A stretch of 64,000 nt of DNA. Origin: Phycisphaerales bacterium. Its GTDB lineage: Bacteria; Planctomycetota; Phycisphaerae; Phycisphaerales; UBA1924. The notes beneath the pieces are model-generated. The model had not been told where the DNA came from. It saw nothing but the letters and a program-made list of their open reading frames with translations, and did not search any database. The DNA is taken from NCBI GenBank assembly GCA_028289195.1, contig JANQQR010000027.1:83662-147661 (forward strand), given 5' to 3'. Below are positions 1 through 10,009 of the stretch, in pieces (the stretch's first letter is position 1; each line of letters opens with the position of its first letter). Made by a program: the position numbers and the translations under genes.

Positions 1-759
1 CGGCGGCCGCCGTTCCGACTCGGTCGCGTCGGCGCGACGCTCCGATTCATTCTCCTGGGGCTTCACGCGGATCACGCCGCGCGGCTCGGTGGGCGCGAGA
101 CGGGGCTGGCCCGTCGCGGCCGGACGGGTGGTCGCACCATTGCCGGCCAAGGGGTTCACGTGCGTGCGCACCTTGAGGATGTAGCCATTCTCCTTGAGCC
201 ACAAGCGCTGCGCAGCCTTGAGCTCGCGGAGAATGATCCCGGAGCGACGCCGGGTCTCGCCTTCATACAGAAGCGGCTCTCCACGGAAATCTGTCGGACG
301 GTCACGACGCCCCAGGCGCGGGTCGTCACGCCGGATCGACTCGATCGTGCGCGTGTCGAGGTCATCCCACGGGCTGATCGCGATCACGCCAACATTCGGG
401 ATGCTGGTCTGCACGAAGATGACTTCGTCCAGGAGTTCAGGCGGCGCACCGAACGCGGCGGGCCCGCCGTTGGCGACGCGCGGGAGCTCGCGGATCGGCG
501 TGCGATTCCCCACCGGCGAGCGCGAGTGCCACAGGCGACCGTTCTCGACGCGGGCCGGACCATCGGTCCGGGCATTGGGGTACGGGGCCGGGTTCAGCAA
601 CTGGGCGCGCGGGTCGGCCGCGGGAGTGAAGCCTCTCTCCGAGATCAGGCCCTCGGAGCGCGACGGTTCGATGCTGTTGGAGTACGTCATAACCTCGCCG
701 GCCTGGGCGAGGGTGGCGGACGAGATGACCGCCGCCGTCAGGGTGATGGTGAGACTCAT
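1..759 (-). CDS. Secreted hypothetical protein, C-terminus beyond window edge
   Basis: The ATG at 759 opens a frame that stays open for 253 codons to the window edge, so the gene is incomplete at its 3' end. GAGGAAG lies about ten bases upstream as a ribosome binding site. Residues 1-20 form a plausible signal peptide (MSLTITLTAAVISSATLAQA), so the product is probably exported. The mature part is rich in Arg, Pro and Glu. It contains a hydrophobic stretch near residues 115-130 (EVIFVQTSIPNVGVIAI) followed by an acidic/basic segment. After about residue 205 it becomes low-complexity (Thr/Pro/Arg/Glu). I recognise no family. It lies downstream of the glycosyltransferase on the same strand, but a 209-base gap with interleaved inverted repeats separates them, so it probably has its own transcript. 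Confidence 0.7.
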   Translation of the reverse strand, partial: MSLTITLTAAVISSATLAQAGEVMTYSNSIEPSRSEGLISERGFTPAADPRAQLLNPAPYPNARTDGPARVENGRLWHSRSPVGNRTPIRELPRVANGGPAAFGAPPELLDEVIFVQTSIPNVGVIAISPWDDLDTRTIESIRRDDPRLGRRDRPTDFRGEPLLYEGETRRRSGIILRELKAAQRLWLKENGYILKVRTHVNPLAGNGATTRPAATGQPRLAPTEPRGVIRVKPQENESERRADATESERRPP

Positions 760-801
760 CGTTGTTCTTCCTCGTTCCTCAACTCTGGCGAGGCCCAATA
801 A

Positions 802-842
802 TGCAGATGAACGCAAGTTGTTTATCTGCAGGGCTTTGCGTT
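802..842. repeat. Two interleaved perfect 7-bp inverted repeats (pseudoknot topology)
   Basis: TGCAGAT (802-808) pairs with ATCTGCA (824-830), and AACGCAA (810-816) pairs with TTGCGTT (836-842). The arms alternate A-B-A'-B', so two nested hairpins are not possible; an RNA could form a pseudoknot or switch between two hairpins, and DNA could carry two overlapping dyad operators. The block sits in the A/T-richer gap between the glycosyltransferase gene and the secreted-protein gene, upstream of the latter's start. One connecting loop would be a single base, which strains a classical coaxial pseudoknot. Function is unknown. Confidence 0.45.
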
Positions 843-968
843 AATTCTGCGCCGGCATAACCCGCGCGTCCAGCACAAAAGGGACAGGTTGCCGGGTTTT
901 CCGCGACTCTGCGCTCAACCGGGCGGCTATCCAGCCTGACTTGCCGAGATCACCCCGATTCTCGGACT

Positions 969-2099
969 TCAGCGCGAGTCGCTGCGGAACGAAAGAGGTT
1001 CGTCGGCAGTCAGTGACTCGTAGGCGCCGAGCGTGGCCTCGATCTGCTGATGCACCAGGCGGGTTTTGAGCGCGTACTCGCGTGCAGCCGCGCACAGCGT
1101 CCGACGCAGCGATCCATCACCCAGCACCGTCCGGAACGCCCGTTCCCATGCCGCGACCGTCGGCTCACCGACCACCATCGCCCGCTCCCCGCTGATGCTC
1201 TCGACCATCGGATCCTGGGGCGCGACAACGGCAACCCCCGCAGCCATCGCTTCGAGCACAATGGAGCGTTGCTCGCCGCGGTTCTCCGGCTGCACCAGCA
1301 CATCGGAGCGGAGGATCGGATCGCGTCGCGATTCGACGGAAGGCACGACCGACATGATCGAAGCGAGCCCGAGGTCCTCGGCGTGGCGCCAGACCGCGTG
1401 ATCAGAGGCAACCGCCGCCTCGTCGAGGAACACGATCACATCATCGCGCTCGCGTGCGGCTCTGGCCAGGCCGGAGAGGCAGGTCGTGCACGATTCGGAG
1501 TCCATCCCCGACGACACCACGCACACCGACAGCGGCCGCACGCCGGTCTCGGGCGCGCGGGCGATCGTCGCGGGGTGGATACCCCAGTCGGACAACGCGA
1601 CCGGCCAGCGCTTCGCGGCGCGTCCCAGTTCGTGCAGCATCGATCGGTCGGGCGCGAGCCAGATCCCCATCGAACCCGCGGCTTCCAGATCGTGGGTGCG
1701 ATGTTCGATGTGGGCGACGCGCCCGAGCGCGTCGGCCGACCACACCTCCAACGCGAGGCTCGCGCCTGTCGCGCGAGCGATGTCCAGGGCGGCTGGCCAC
1801 ACGTCGCAGCCCCACGCGTGCACGACGTCGATCGGCGAATGCGAATCGGCGTTGCGGAGCGACGGTTCGCCGGAGAGCTCCCCGAGAATCTGGCGGGCGG
1901 GCGAGACCGCCAGCCACTTCAGCCCACCGGTCCTGAATGCGACATTGGCTGCGATGCCCGTCGAGGGCTCGTGATCAGCGCCGGAGGGAACCGCTCGGGC
2001 CAGCGTCACACCTTCGTCCAGCAGCCCGATCTCGAGCCTCCGCAGCATCGCGTGTTCACGCGCTGCGAAAGATGCGTCTGCCAGCAGGAGCACTCGCAT
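969..2099 (-). CDS. Glycosyltransferase, GT-B fold (GT4-like)
   Basis: Predicted 376-residue cytosolic glycosyltransferase that would move a sugar from a nucleotide-sugar donor to an envelope glycan; donor and acceptor are unknown. The N-terminus (MRVLLLADASF) starts a Rossmann-like domain. The C-terminal donor domain has the run QPENRGEQRSIVLEAMAAG followed by VAVVAPQDP, matching the family's conserved E-x7-E region where the nucleotide-sugar is held. Start at 2099: the frame can be extended far upstream, but that extension overlaps the ATPase gene in another frame and reads as low-complexity shadow. No good ribosome binding site precedes the ATG; TACCCT six bases upstream could be a -10 box. 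It lies 34 bases downstream of the transporter ATPase gene on the same strand, with no obvious functional link. Confidence 0.75.
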   Translation of the reverse strand: MRVLLLADASFAAREHAMLRRLEIGLLDEGVTLARAVPSGADHEPSTGIAANVAFRTGGLKWLAVSPARQILGELSGEPSLRNADSHSPIDVVHAWGCDVWPAALDIARATGASLALEVWSADALGRVAHIEHRTHDLEAAGSMGIWLAPDRSMLHELGRAAKRWPVALSDWGIHPATIARAPETGVRPLSVCVVSSGMDSESCTTCLSGLARAARERDDVIVFLDEAAVASDHAVWRHAEDLGLASIMSVVPSVESRRDPILRSDVLVQPENRGEQRSIVLEAMAAGVAVVAPQDPMVESISGERAMVVGEPTVAAWERAFRTVLGDGSLRRTLCAAAREYALKTRLVHQQIEATLGAYESLTADEPLSFRSDSR

Positions 2100-2133
2100 G
2101 GTGGAAGGGTAGCCATCGCCCAGCGACGACGCC

Positions 2134-3296
<1,163 letters not shown>

Positions 3297-3300
<4 letters not shown>

Positions 3301-4979
3301 ACGCGTGCCTTCTTGAGCTTGGGATCGATGGCGTCGCGGAGCGCTTCGCCGATCAGGTTATAGCTGAGAGCGGCGCCGAAAATGGCAAGGCCGGGCAGAA
3401 CCGCCAGCCACCACTTGAAGTCGCCGACCTCGTTGGTGGCGCTCGCCAGGAGCTTGCCCCAGGACGCTTGGTCGGCGGGCCCGAGCCCCAGGTAGCTGAG
3501 TGTGGCCTCGAGGATGATCGCGAACGCGATCGCGAACGACGCATCCACCAGCACCGGCGTTACGCCGTTGGGGAGCATGTGGCGGAACAGGATCGATCGC
3601 AGCGGCAGCCCGACGGCGCGTGCCGACTGCACGAAGTCTTGGCTGCGCAGCTTGAGGAACTCGGCGCGCGTATATCTGGCGGCGTTTGTCCATGTAAAGC
3701 AGCCGATGATCGCCATGGTCACATACGTGTTCCTCGGCAGCACTCCCGCCGCGACGATCAGGATGAACAGCAACGGCACGGCCATGAAGATCTCGACCAC
3801 CCGGTACAGCGCCAAGTCGATGATCCCGCCGAAGTAGCCCATCAGCGAGCCGACGGTCACGCCGATGAGCGTGGCGATGCTCGTCGACACCAGGCCGATC
3901 GAGATCGCCAGGCGACAGGCGTGGATCATCTGGCTCAGGACATCCTGGCCGTTCTCGTCGCTGCCGAGCAGGAAGCGCCGGCCGGAGGACTGCAGCACCG
4001 ACGCCAGAGCATTCTGCGCGTCGAGGCGGGTCGGCGGGCTCTCGAGCGACGAGGCCCACTCTTGGAACGAGGAGCGAACGTTCGATCGCTTGGATTCGGG
4101 GAGCGGGATGTCATCGATCTGTTCGCGGATCCGATCAAGGTGCTCCGCGTCCAGCGTTCCCGCGAGCGGTAACCCGGAGACGATGCGTCTGGCCAGCGGC
4201 CTGTCCTCGGACGCCCCGGGCGGGAGCAGCTTGCTGTCGCGATCGAGCAGGCGCTCGGCCGGGGACCACGGCACGAGCGTGTAGCGGGCTTCGATCTCGC
4301 CGGCCCGGGCCCTCTCGGAGTAGTCGAAGTTGTCGGGCGGCAGACTCCAGGTCTGGGCAACCACGAATCCCGTCACGACGCCGACTGTCACCACGAGAAC
4401 GAGGCGGGTCCAGACGCGCCGGGTCGAAGGGATGAACCCAAACACGAGCGTCACGAGCAGCGCGACGAGCGCCGAGGAGACCGGTATGAACAGATCGCTC
4501 TGCTCGATCTCGCGCACGCGATCGGAGACGTCGCGAGCGCCGAAGAAGCCGGAGACCGCGCGTGCGAGCACCACGATGGCTCCGGCCTGAACAGAGCCCG
4601 CCAGAATGAGCCCGAGCCGGCGCGAGGTGGGGACGCCCATCGGTGCGTAGAACACGATGGCGCCCGCGAGCGACCCCAGCAGGAGCATCCAGTCCGCCGA
4701 GGAGAGGTGGCGGAGCAGCGGCGAGGTGAGCGACTGACGGGCTCCTTCGTCATCCAGTTGCCAGAGGAGCAGCGGGTGGCCGCTGGCGATCACCGGCGCT
4801 GCAACGGCGAAGAACGCGACCACCCCGATCCAGACCAGCGCGACGATCGCGCCGGGACGCTTGATCACCTGGCCCCACGCGTCGGCCCAGAACCCCTTGG
4901 CTTCGGCGTGCGCACCACCCCCGATGTGTGCGATCACGCCGGAGATGGTTTCGGGCGCCTGCCCGTTGGGTTCGGCCAT
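3297..4979 (-). CDS. Peptide ABC transporter permease, OppC/DppC-type, enlarged
   Basis: Inner-membrane permease of 560 residues, nearly twice the usual ~300 for DppC. The family core occupies the C-terminal ~225 residues: [14 protein letters not shown] near 340, several membrane helices, the EAA-like ATPase-docking segment [20 protein letters not shown] near 450, and the DP-containing end. The first helix lies near 43-66. Between it and the core sits an insert of about 270 residues with roughly four more hydrophobic helices (about 95-115, 120-140, 165-185, 192-212) and a charged soluble part. The start ATG at 4979 lies 3 bases after the stop of the upstream permease gene, and the stop overlaps the ATPase start. 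Substrate is inferred from family only. Confidence 0.85.
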
Positions 4980-4982
4980 GGG

Positions 4983-6530
4983 TTACTCGTAGCTGATCCG
5001 CGGATCGGCGAGGGCGTAGAGGATGTCGGCGATCAGGAGCCCGAGGAGGTTCACGCCCCCGACGAGCAGGACGTTGGCCAGGAGCAGTTCTCGATCTCTC
5101 TGGTTGATTGATTCGAGCACCAGCTTGCCCATCCCGTCGATCGAGAAGATCGATTCGACCACGACCGAGCCCGAGAGCATCGCCGGGAACAGCGTGGCGA
5201 AGATCGTGATGAGCGGCAGCAGGCTGTTGCGGAACACGTGCCGGAAGACGATGTCGCGCGACGCGACGCCCTTGGCCTTGGCCGTGCGCACGTAGTCCGC
5301 GTTGAAGTTGTCCAGCATCGCGGCCCGCGTCTGTTTGGCGAGGATCGCAAAGCCCGTGTAGACCAGGCAGGAGACCGGGAGCGCCACGTGCCAGAACACA
5401 TCGAGCACGGCGCCGCGCTGCCAGACTCCCTCACCGTTGAAGAAGGGCAGGATGGTCATGGCCGAAGAATCGGGGTCCTGGAGACCGGAGACCGGGAACA
5501 GGCCGAGATTCTGGTTGCTCGCCAGGAACACCAACGCAAGGACGCCGGCCCAGACAACGGGGACCGACCAGAGCGCGACCACCAGCGCACCGCCCAGCGT
5601 GTCGATCCACGTGCCCTGGCGTATCGCTGCGAGCATGCCCATCGGCACCGCGATGACATAGATAATCGGGAAGGCGACCAGGTTGAGCAGGAGGGTGACG
5701 GGGAGGCGCTCGGCCAGCAGGTCGACCACCGGGCGGCTCGTCGAGAACGAGACGCCGAAGTCGGGCGTCGCGAGGTGAACCGGGCCAAGCCTGAGGGGGA
5801 TGCCCAGGATCGTCCACGTCGCTCGCGGATATGGCCTGGCATCAAAGACGGCCTGCAGGTGCGCACGGCTCTGGCGGGCCCGCTGGAGGGCCTCGAGCGA
5901 GAGCGTGCCCGCGGACACGATCTCGGCGTATTCGGGGAACGCGGGGTCGAAGCCCTCTCGCTTGAACACATCGAGCTTCAGATCGTTGTCCGCCTCGAGG
6001 GCGTGACGCATCCCGTTGGCGATCGCGTAGGACCGCAGCGCCTGCTCGACCTCGACCGACGCCCCGATGTAGGCGATCCGCTCCCGCGCGTACTCGTTCG
6101 CGGCGGCGCGATACGTCAGGTTCTTCTCTTCATCGGTCTCGCCGATCTCGATGTCGTCGGGAGGAGCAAGGTCTCCGGGCACCGCGCCCTCGGCGTACCA
6201 CAGGCCGGCCAGCGGCGGGAGGTCCAGCGTCTTGGGAGCCCGCACGACTGCGCCGGTCGGATCGATCTGGTCCGGCGTCCCGAACTTCATTGGGCTGATG
6301 CGCGCCAGCCAGCGGAGGTACTGGACGATGACGGGATCGTCCAGGCCGTAGCGGTCCTCGAGGTACGCCTCCTGCAGGCCGAGGCTCGAGGTCGATTGGG
6401 CGCCGGCCTGGGCCCGCACGGCGGCGCCGATGCCGCCGGGCGACAGCGCGATCAGCATGAACACCAGAAAGCTGATCCCGATCAGGGTCGGGATGACAAG
6501 CAGCAGCCTTCGGATGATGTAGGCGGTCAT
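4983..6530 (-). CDS. Peptide ABC transporter permease, OppB/DppB-type, with large insertion
   Basis: Inner-membrane permease of 515 residues; usual family length is about 310-340. The N-terminus MTAYIIRRLLLVIPTLIGIS is a typical OppB/DppB first helix. A polar insertion of about 200 residues (roughly 35-235), rich in Glu and Arg, would lie on the outer face. The normal core resumes at PDFGVSFSTSRPVVDLL and continues with four or five helices and the EAA loop (TAKAKGVASRDIVFRHVFRN). The end, ALADPRISYE, is typical. It should pair with one of the two DppC-type permeases to make the channel. It lies 26 bases after the binding-protein gene, in the same orientation. Confidence 0.88.
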   Translation of the reverse strand: MTAYIIRRLLLVIPTLIGISFLVFMLIALSPGGIGAAVRAQAGAQSTSSLGLQEAYLEDRYGLDDPVIVQYLRWLARISPMKFGTPDQIDPTGAVVRAPKTLDLPPLAGLWYAEGAVPGDLAPPDDIEIGETDEEKNLTYRAAANEYARERIAYIGASVEVEQALRSYAIANGMRHALEADNDLKLDVFKREGFDPAFPEYAEIVSAGTLSLEALQRARQSRAHLQAVFDARPYPRATWTILGIPLRLGPVHLATPDFGVSFSTSRPVVDLLAERLPVTLLLNLVAFPIIYVIAVPMGMLAAIRQGTWIDTLGGALVVALWSVPVVWAGVLALVFLASNQNLGLFPVSGLQDPDSSAMTILPFFNGEGVWQRGAVLDVFWHVALPVSCLVYTGFAILAKQTRAAMLDNFNADYVRTAKAKGVASRDIVFRHVFRNSLLPLITIFATLFPAMLSGSVVVESIFSIDGMGKLVLESINQRDRELLLANVLLVGGVNLLGLLIADILYALADPRISYE

Positions 6531-6556
6531 GGCGGCGGCTTAGCGCGGGGCGATCC

Positions 6557-8446
6557 TCAGCGCTGGTTCTCCAGCGGGATGTACATCTCCATCTTGTTGA
6601 TGCCCACCGGGTACTCGTGGATGTTCTTCACGCGGTTGGACGTGAACCGCAGCCACGGCAGCTGCATCATGAACATGTACGGCTGGTCCTCGTGGAGCGC
6701 GCGGTGGAGATCGGCCCAGATCTGCTTGCGCACGTTCGCATCGACCTCGCGCTTGCCGCGTTCCATCAGGGCGTCGGCCTCGGTGTTCGTGTACTGGATC
6801 CAGTTGTCGCCCTGGTTCTCGATCTGGGAGCTGTGGAACAACTGGTAGACATCAGACTCGGGGCTGGTCCACGACCAAGCCTGGATGAGTGTGTCGAAGT
6901 CGCGGGCGTCCCGGATCGACTCGAGCATCGACCAGTCGACGACGCGGATCGTGACCTCGATGCCGACGCGCTCGCACTGGTCGGACATATAGCGGGACAG
7001 GCGCGGGCCGATCGAACTGCCGGTGGTGTAGATGAACTCGAACGTGAAACGGTCCCCGCGCTCGTTGTCCAGGAAGCCGTCGCCGTCGCGATCGATCCAG
7101 CCGGCTTCGGCGAAGAGCTCGACGGCCCGCTCCACGTCGTAGGGCCACGCTTCGATCGAGTCGTCGCCCTGCCCCGGCGGGAACGGGCCCGTCGCGACCT
7201 CACCGAGTCCTTCGTAGAAGTCGCGGTTGACCCGATCGCGATCGATCAGATGGGTCATCCCGAGGCGGACGCGCTTGTCTGAGAACGGGGTCGGACGCCC
7301 GTTGCGCTCGCCGCAGTTGAACGCCACGATCGCGTAGCCCGAGCGCATGTTGGGCCATGCCCGAGCGGTGTGGCCCTCCAGCCACTCCGGATCGGAGAGC
7401 TTGAGCGCGGTCTGGTTGGGCGTCGAGCGCATGATGTCGCCGTCGCCGTTGTCGAACGCCGTCAGGCGGGCGACGTTGTCCTGGATGAACGTGTACCGAT
7501 GCCTGTCGACGAACGGCGGGTCGCGCCAGTAGTTCTCGTTCCGCACGAGCACGACCGGCTGGCCCGGCGCCCACTGGTTCGCGGGCGAGGGTGTGATCTC
7601 GAACCGGTAGGGGCCCGAGCCCATCGCGAGCCCGGTCGACTGGTTGAGTTGGCTCGGGGTGAACTGCGAGTAGTAGTGCTTGGGCAGGATCGAGAATCGG
7701 AGCGCCGCGTAGAGGTTGTCGAACGCGGCGTCCTTGAACAGGAAATCGCAGACCTTCTCGCTCACGACCACGACGTCCTGCACGTTCTCGGTCTGAGCGA
7801 CGAACTCCTGCGCTTCGATCTCGGGGTTATGGATGTAGTCCATGTAGGTGAAGCGGACGTCCTCGGCCGTGACCGGCTGGCCGTCGCTGAATCGCGCGTC
7901 GTCATGGATCTTGACCCTCAGCCACAGCCCGTTGGGGTCGTACTGCCAGGCCTCGGCGAGCCAGCCGTGGTAGTCGAGCGTGTCAGACGCGAACATCGCC
8001 AGGCTCTCGCAGATCACTTCCTGCACGATCCGGTTGATGTACACCTCGTTGAGCGTGAACGGAGTCAGCTTCCTGGGGACGCCCTCGAAGATCTCCGTCA
8101 GGGTGCCTCCCATCGCGAAGTCCGGCTCGTCGCGGGGATCGTTCGCCGGGCCCCACGGCTCGGGCCAAGTGACCGGCACGCCCGGGCGGGCCCAGGACTC
8201 GTCTCGTCCGGACGGGCTCGCCTGAGCGGCCTGAGCGGAGGCCGTCGGCGCCGAGACGACCAGTCCCCGTTCGAGCGTTCGGTTCAGGCTGGCCAGCGCG
8301 GTGCTCTGCTGCGACAGCTGGTCGGAGATCGATCGGAGCTGCGTGAACTGGCGATCACGCTGCCAGATCACCAGGAAGACCATGAGGCCGATGCCCACGA
8401 TCATCGCGAACAGGACGAAATCCTTGAACCCGAACCGGCTTTCCAT
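6557..8446 (-). CDS. Membrane-anchored extracellular solute-binding protein, family 5
   Basis: Captures the transporter's substrate, probably peptides by family, outside the inner membrane (629 aa). Residues 9-29 (FVLFAMIVGIGLMVFLVIW) form an uncleaved-looking membrane anchor with no lipobox. A short Ser/Gln-rich coiled segment follows, then the SBP_bac_5 fold with SDGQPVTAEDVRFTYMDY, GSGPYRF and the lobe containing VRLGMTHLIDRDRVNRDFY. An aspartate-rich DRDGDGFLDNE segment near residues 455-465 looks like a Ca-binding loop, common in this family. Start chosen at 8446, because AGGAG lies ten bases upstream; an earlier in-frame ATG (8467) would place that AGGAG inside the gene. It sits between permease genes on one strand, consistent with a single transport operon. 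Confidence 0.88.
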   Translation of the reverse strand: MESRFGFKDFVLFAMIVGIGLMVFLVIWQRDRQFTQLRSISDQLSQQSTALASLNRTLERGLVVSAPTASAQAAQASPSGRDESWARPGVPVTWPEPWGPANDPRDEPDFAMGGTLTEIFEGVPRKLTPFTLNEVYINRIVQEVICESLAMFASDTLDYHGWLAEAWQYDPNGLWLRVKIHDDARFSDGQPVTAEDVRFTYMDYIHNPEIEAQEFVAQTENVQDVVVVSEKVCDFLFKDAAFDNLYAALRFSILPKHYYSQFTPSQLNQSTGLAMGSGPYRFEITPSPANQWAPGQPVVLVRNENYWRDPPFVDRHRYTFIQDNVARLTAFDNGDGDIMRSTPNQTALKLSDPEWLEGHTARAWPNMRSGYAIVAFNCGERNGRPTPFSDKRVRLGMTHLIDRDRVNRDFYEGLGEVATGPFPPGQGDDSIEAWPYDVERAVELFAEAGWIDRDGDGFLDNERGDRFTFEFIYTTGSSIGPRLSRYMSDQCERVGIEVTIRVVDWSMLESIRDARDFDTLIQAWSWTSPESDVYQLFHSSQIENQGDNWIQYTNTEADALMERGKREVDANVRKQIWADLHRALHEDQPYMFMMQLPWLRFTSNRVKNIHEYPVGINKMEMYIPLENQR

Positions 8447-8479
8447 CGCGCGACTCCTGTGCCCCACACGGCTTAGAGG

Positions 8480-8527
8480 GATTCTCGCGTAGCCTAAGCG
8501 AGCGGAGCGACGCGGTCACGGAGAATC
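8480..8527. repeat. Inverted repeat in the gap between permease and binding-protein genes
   Basis: GATTCTC (8480-8486) and GAGAATC (8521-8527) are perfect 7-bp arms, with smaller complementary TCGC/GCGA blocks inside. The element lies between the upstream permease gene and the binding-protein gene on the minus transcript. A hairpin here could stabilise or separate the binding-protein message. No run of T follows on the minus strand, so it is not a simple Rho-independent terminator. Confidence 0.35.
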
Positions 8528-8538
8528 TCCGGGGACCG

Positions 8539-9939
8539 TCAGCGGGCCCGGCGCGGATCGAAGGCCTCGCGGAGGCCCTCGCCAACAAAGTTCAACGCCA
8601 GCAGCGTGATCCCCAGCAGAATCGAGGGGAAAAGCAGCAACCACCAACGAACGTGCACGGTGTTCAGTTCGATTAACCCGTCCGCGGCGAGGTTGCCCCA
8701 ACTCGGCAGCGGTGGGCGCACGCCGATCCCGAGGAAGCTCAGGAACGACTCCTGGAGGATCGCCTGCGGCACCGTGAGCGTGGCGTACACGATGATCGGT
8801 CCAAGCAGGTTCGGGAGCAGGTGCCGGAAGAACTGCCGGCGCAGGGGCACACCCGTTGCGCGGGCGGCCTCCATGAAGGGCTGGGCCTTGAGCGACAGCA
8901 CCTGGCCGCGGATCACCCGGGCCATGGTGAGCCAGCTCAGGCCCCCGATAGCCAGCAGGAGGATGAGCACCTCGAGGAAAGTGCGCTTTCCCGCAGACAG
9001 CTCACCCGAAGGGAGGTCAGCGTTCGACGTCGCCCGGGCTTCGAGTGCGGCCCTCACCGCGGCGTCGAACCCGAGCTGGGCGTCGATCACAACATCCACC
9101 GGCTCAAACCCCTGGATCGCGCCGGCATCGATCGCGCGTCGCGCCTCCCGCACCAGATTGGCCGCGTCGGTGGGCGTTCGTGCCGCCGACTCCAGGTATG
9201 CCAACGCCGCTGCTCGGAGTGGCTCGCTAAGCGTGGCGGGGTCCACCTCGATCGGCCCGGAACCCGCCGACTCTGAGAGCATCCAGGTCTTGCGCGCGCT
9301 CTGCGAGTCCAGCGCGAGGTTGATGGCGTAGCGGTCGATCATCGCGTCGCCGGCGACGGCGAGCAGGACGACCAGCAAGAGGTACGGCAGGCCGTACAGG
9401 ATGTCGACCACCCGCATCATGGCGCTGTCGAGGCGCCCGCCCGCGTAGCCGGCGATCGTGCCGTAGAGCGTCCCTATGACGACGCTGATCGCGGCGGCGG
9501 CAATCCCGATCCCAATCGAGACGCCTCCTCCGGTCATGCAGCGCACGAACAGGCTGCGCCCGAGCTTGTCGGACCCGAACACGAACGCGGGCCGATTCGC
9601 CTCGATGTCTTCTTCGGAGACTTCGATCTCCTCGGCGTCCGAGAGGGCCGGGTCCGACGCGCGGGCGATTTCGATCGCGCGATTCCGGGCCACGGCGTCG
9701 CGCCGCTCGCGCTCCCGCTCGTCGAGACCGACCCAGAAGGGAGGCAGCAGGAATCCGTCGAGGTCCCCGAGCTTGTACCGGGCCGGGAGCGCCTGGCCGT
9801 CCGCGCTGACACCCGGGGACGCGAGCGTCCAGGGGAGCGAGCCGAGACAGACGAGCACGAGCAGGCCAAGCACGATGGCGCCGGCCATGCCGGCCACCGA
9901 CCGTGTCAAGGGGTTGTCACGCCGGCGCTGGGGCGCCAT
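8539..9939 (-). CDS. Second OppC/DppC-type ABC transporter permease, enlarged
   Basis: Inner-membrane permease of 466 residues. After an arginine-rich cytosolic start (MAPQRRRDNPLTRS) comes a first helix, then a charged stretch of about 100 residues. The core begins at FVFGSDKLGRSLFVRCMTGG, the conserved G(S/T)D-x-x-GRD-like entry segment. Two helices follow, then a soluble insertion of about 120 residues (roughly 230-340). The second half carries the EAA loop (MEAARATGVPLRRQFFRHLL) and the final helices, ending GLREAFDPRRAR. The start at 9939 is preferred: a longer frame from 10068 would overlap the upstream gene by 59 bases and precede the membrane entry with an unlikely 43 residues. The ribosome binding site is poor (GGGGGA about 15 bases away). 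This is a second, non-identical DppC-type subunit in the cluster. Confidence 0.8.
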   Translation of the reverse strand: MAPQRRRDNPLTRSVAGMAGAIVLGLLVLVCLGSLPWTLASPGVSADGQALPARYKLGDLDGFLLPPFWVGLDERERERRDAVARNRAIEIARASDPALSDAEEIEVSEEDIEANRPAFVFGSDKLGRSLFVRCMTGGGVSIGIGIAAAAISVVIGTLYGTIAGYAGGRLDSAMMRVVDILYGLPYLLLVVLLAVAGDAMIDRYAINLALDSQSARKTWMLSESAGSGPIEVDPATLSEPLRAAALAYLESAARTPTDAANLVREARRAIDAGAIQGFEPVDVVIDAQLGFDAAVRAALEARATSNADLPSGELSAGKRTFLEVLILLLAIGGLSWLTMARVIRGQVLSLKAQPFMEAARATGVPLRRQFFRHLLPNLLGPIIVYATLTVPQAILQESFLSFLGIGVRPPLPSWGNLAADGLIELNTVHVRWWLLLFPSILLGITLLALNFVGEGLREAFDPRRAR

Positions 9940-10009
9940 GACAGCAAGAATCGATCCCCCGCTGTCTTCACCGCGTTGAGCCGTGCGTGCCACGGCCCGA
10001 GCATACCGA

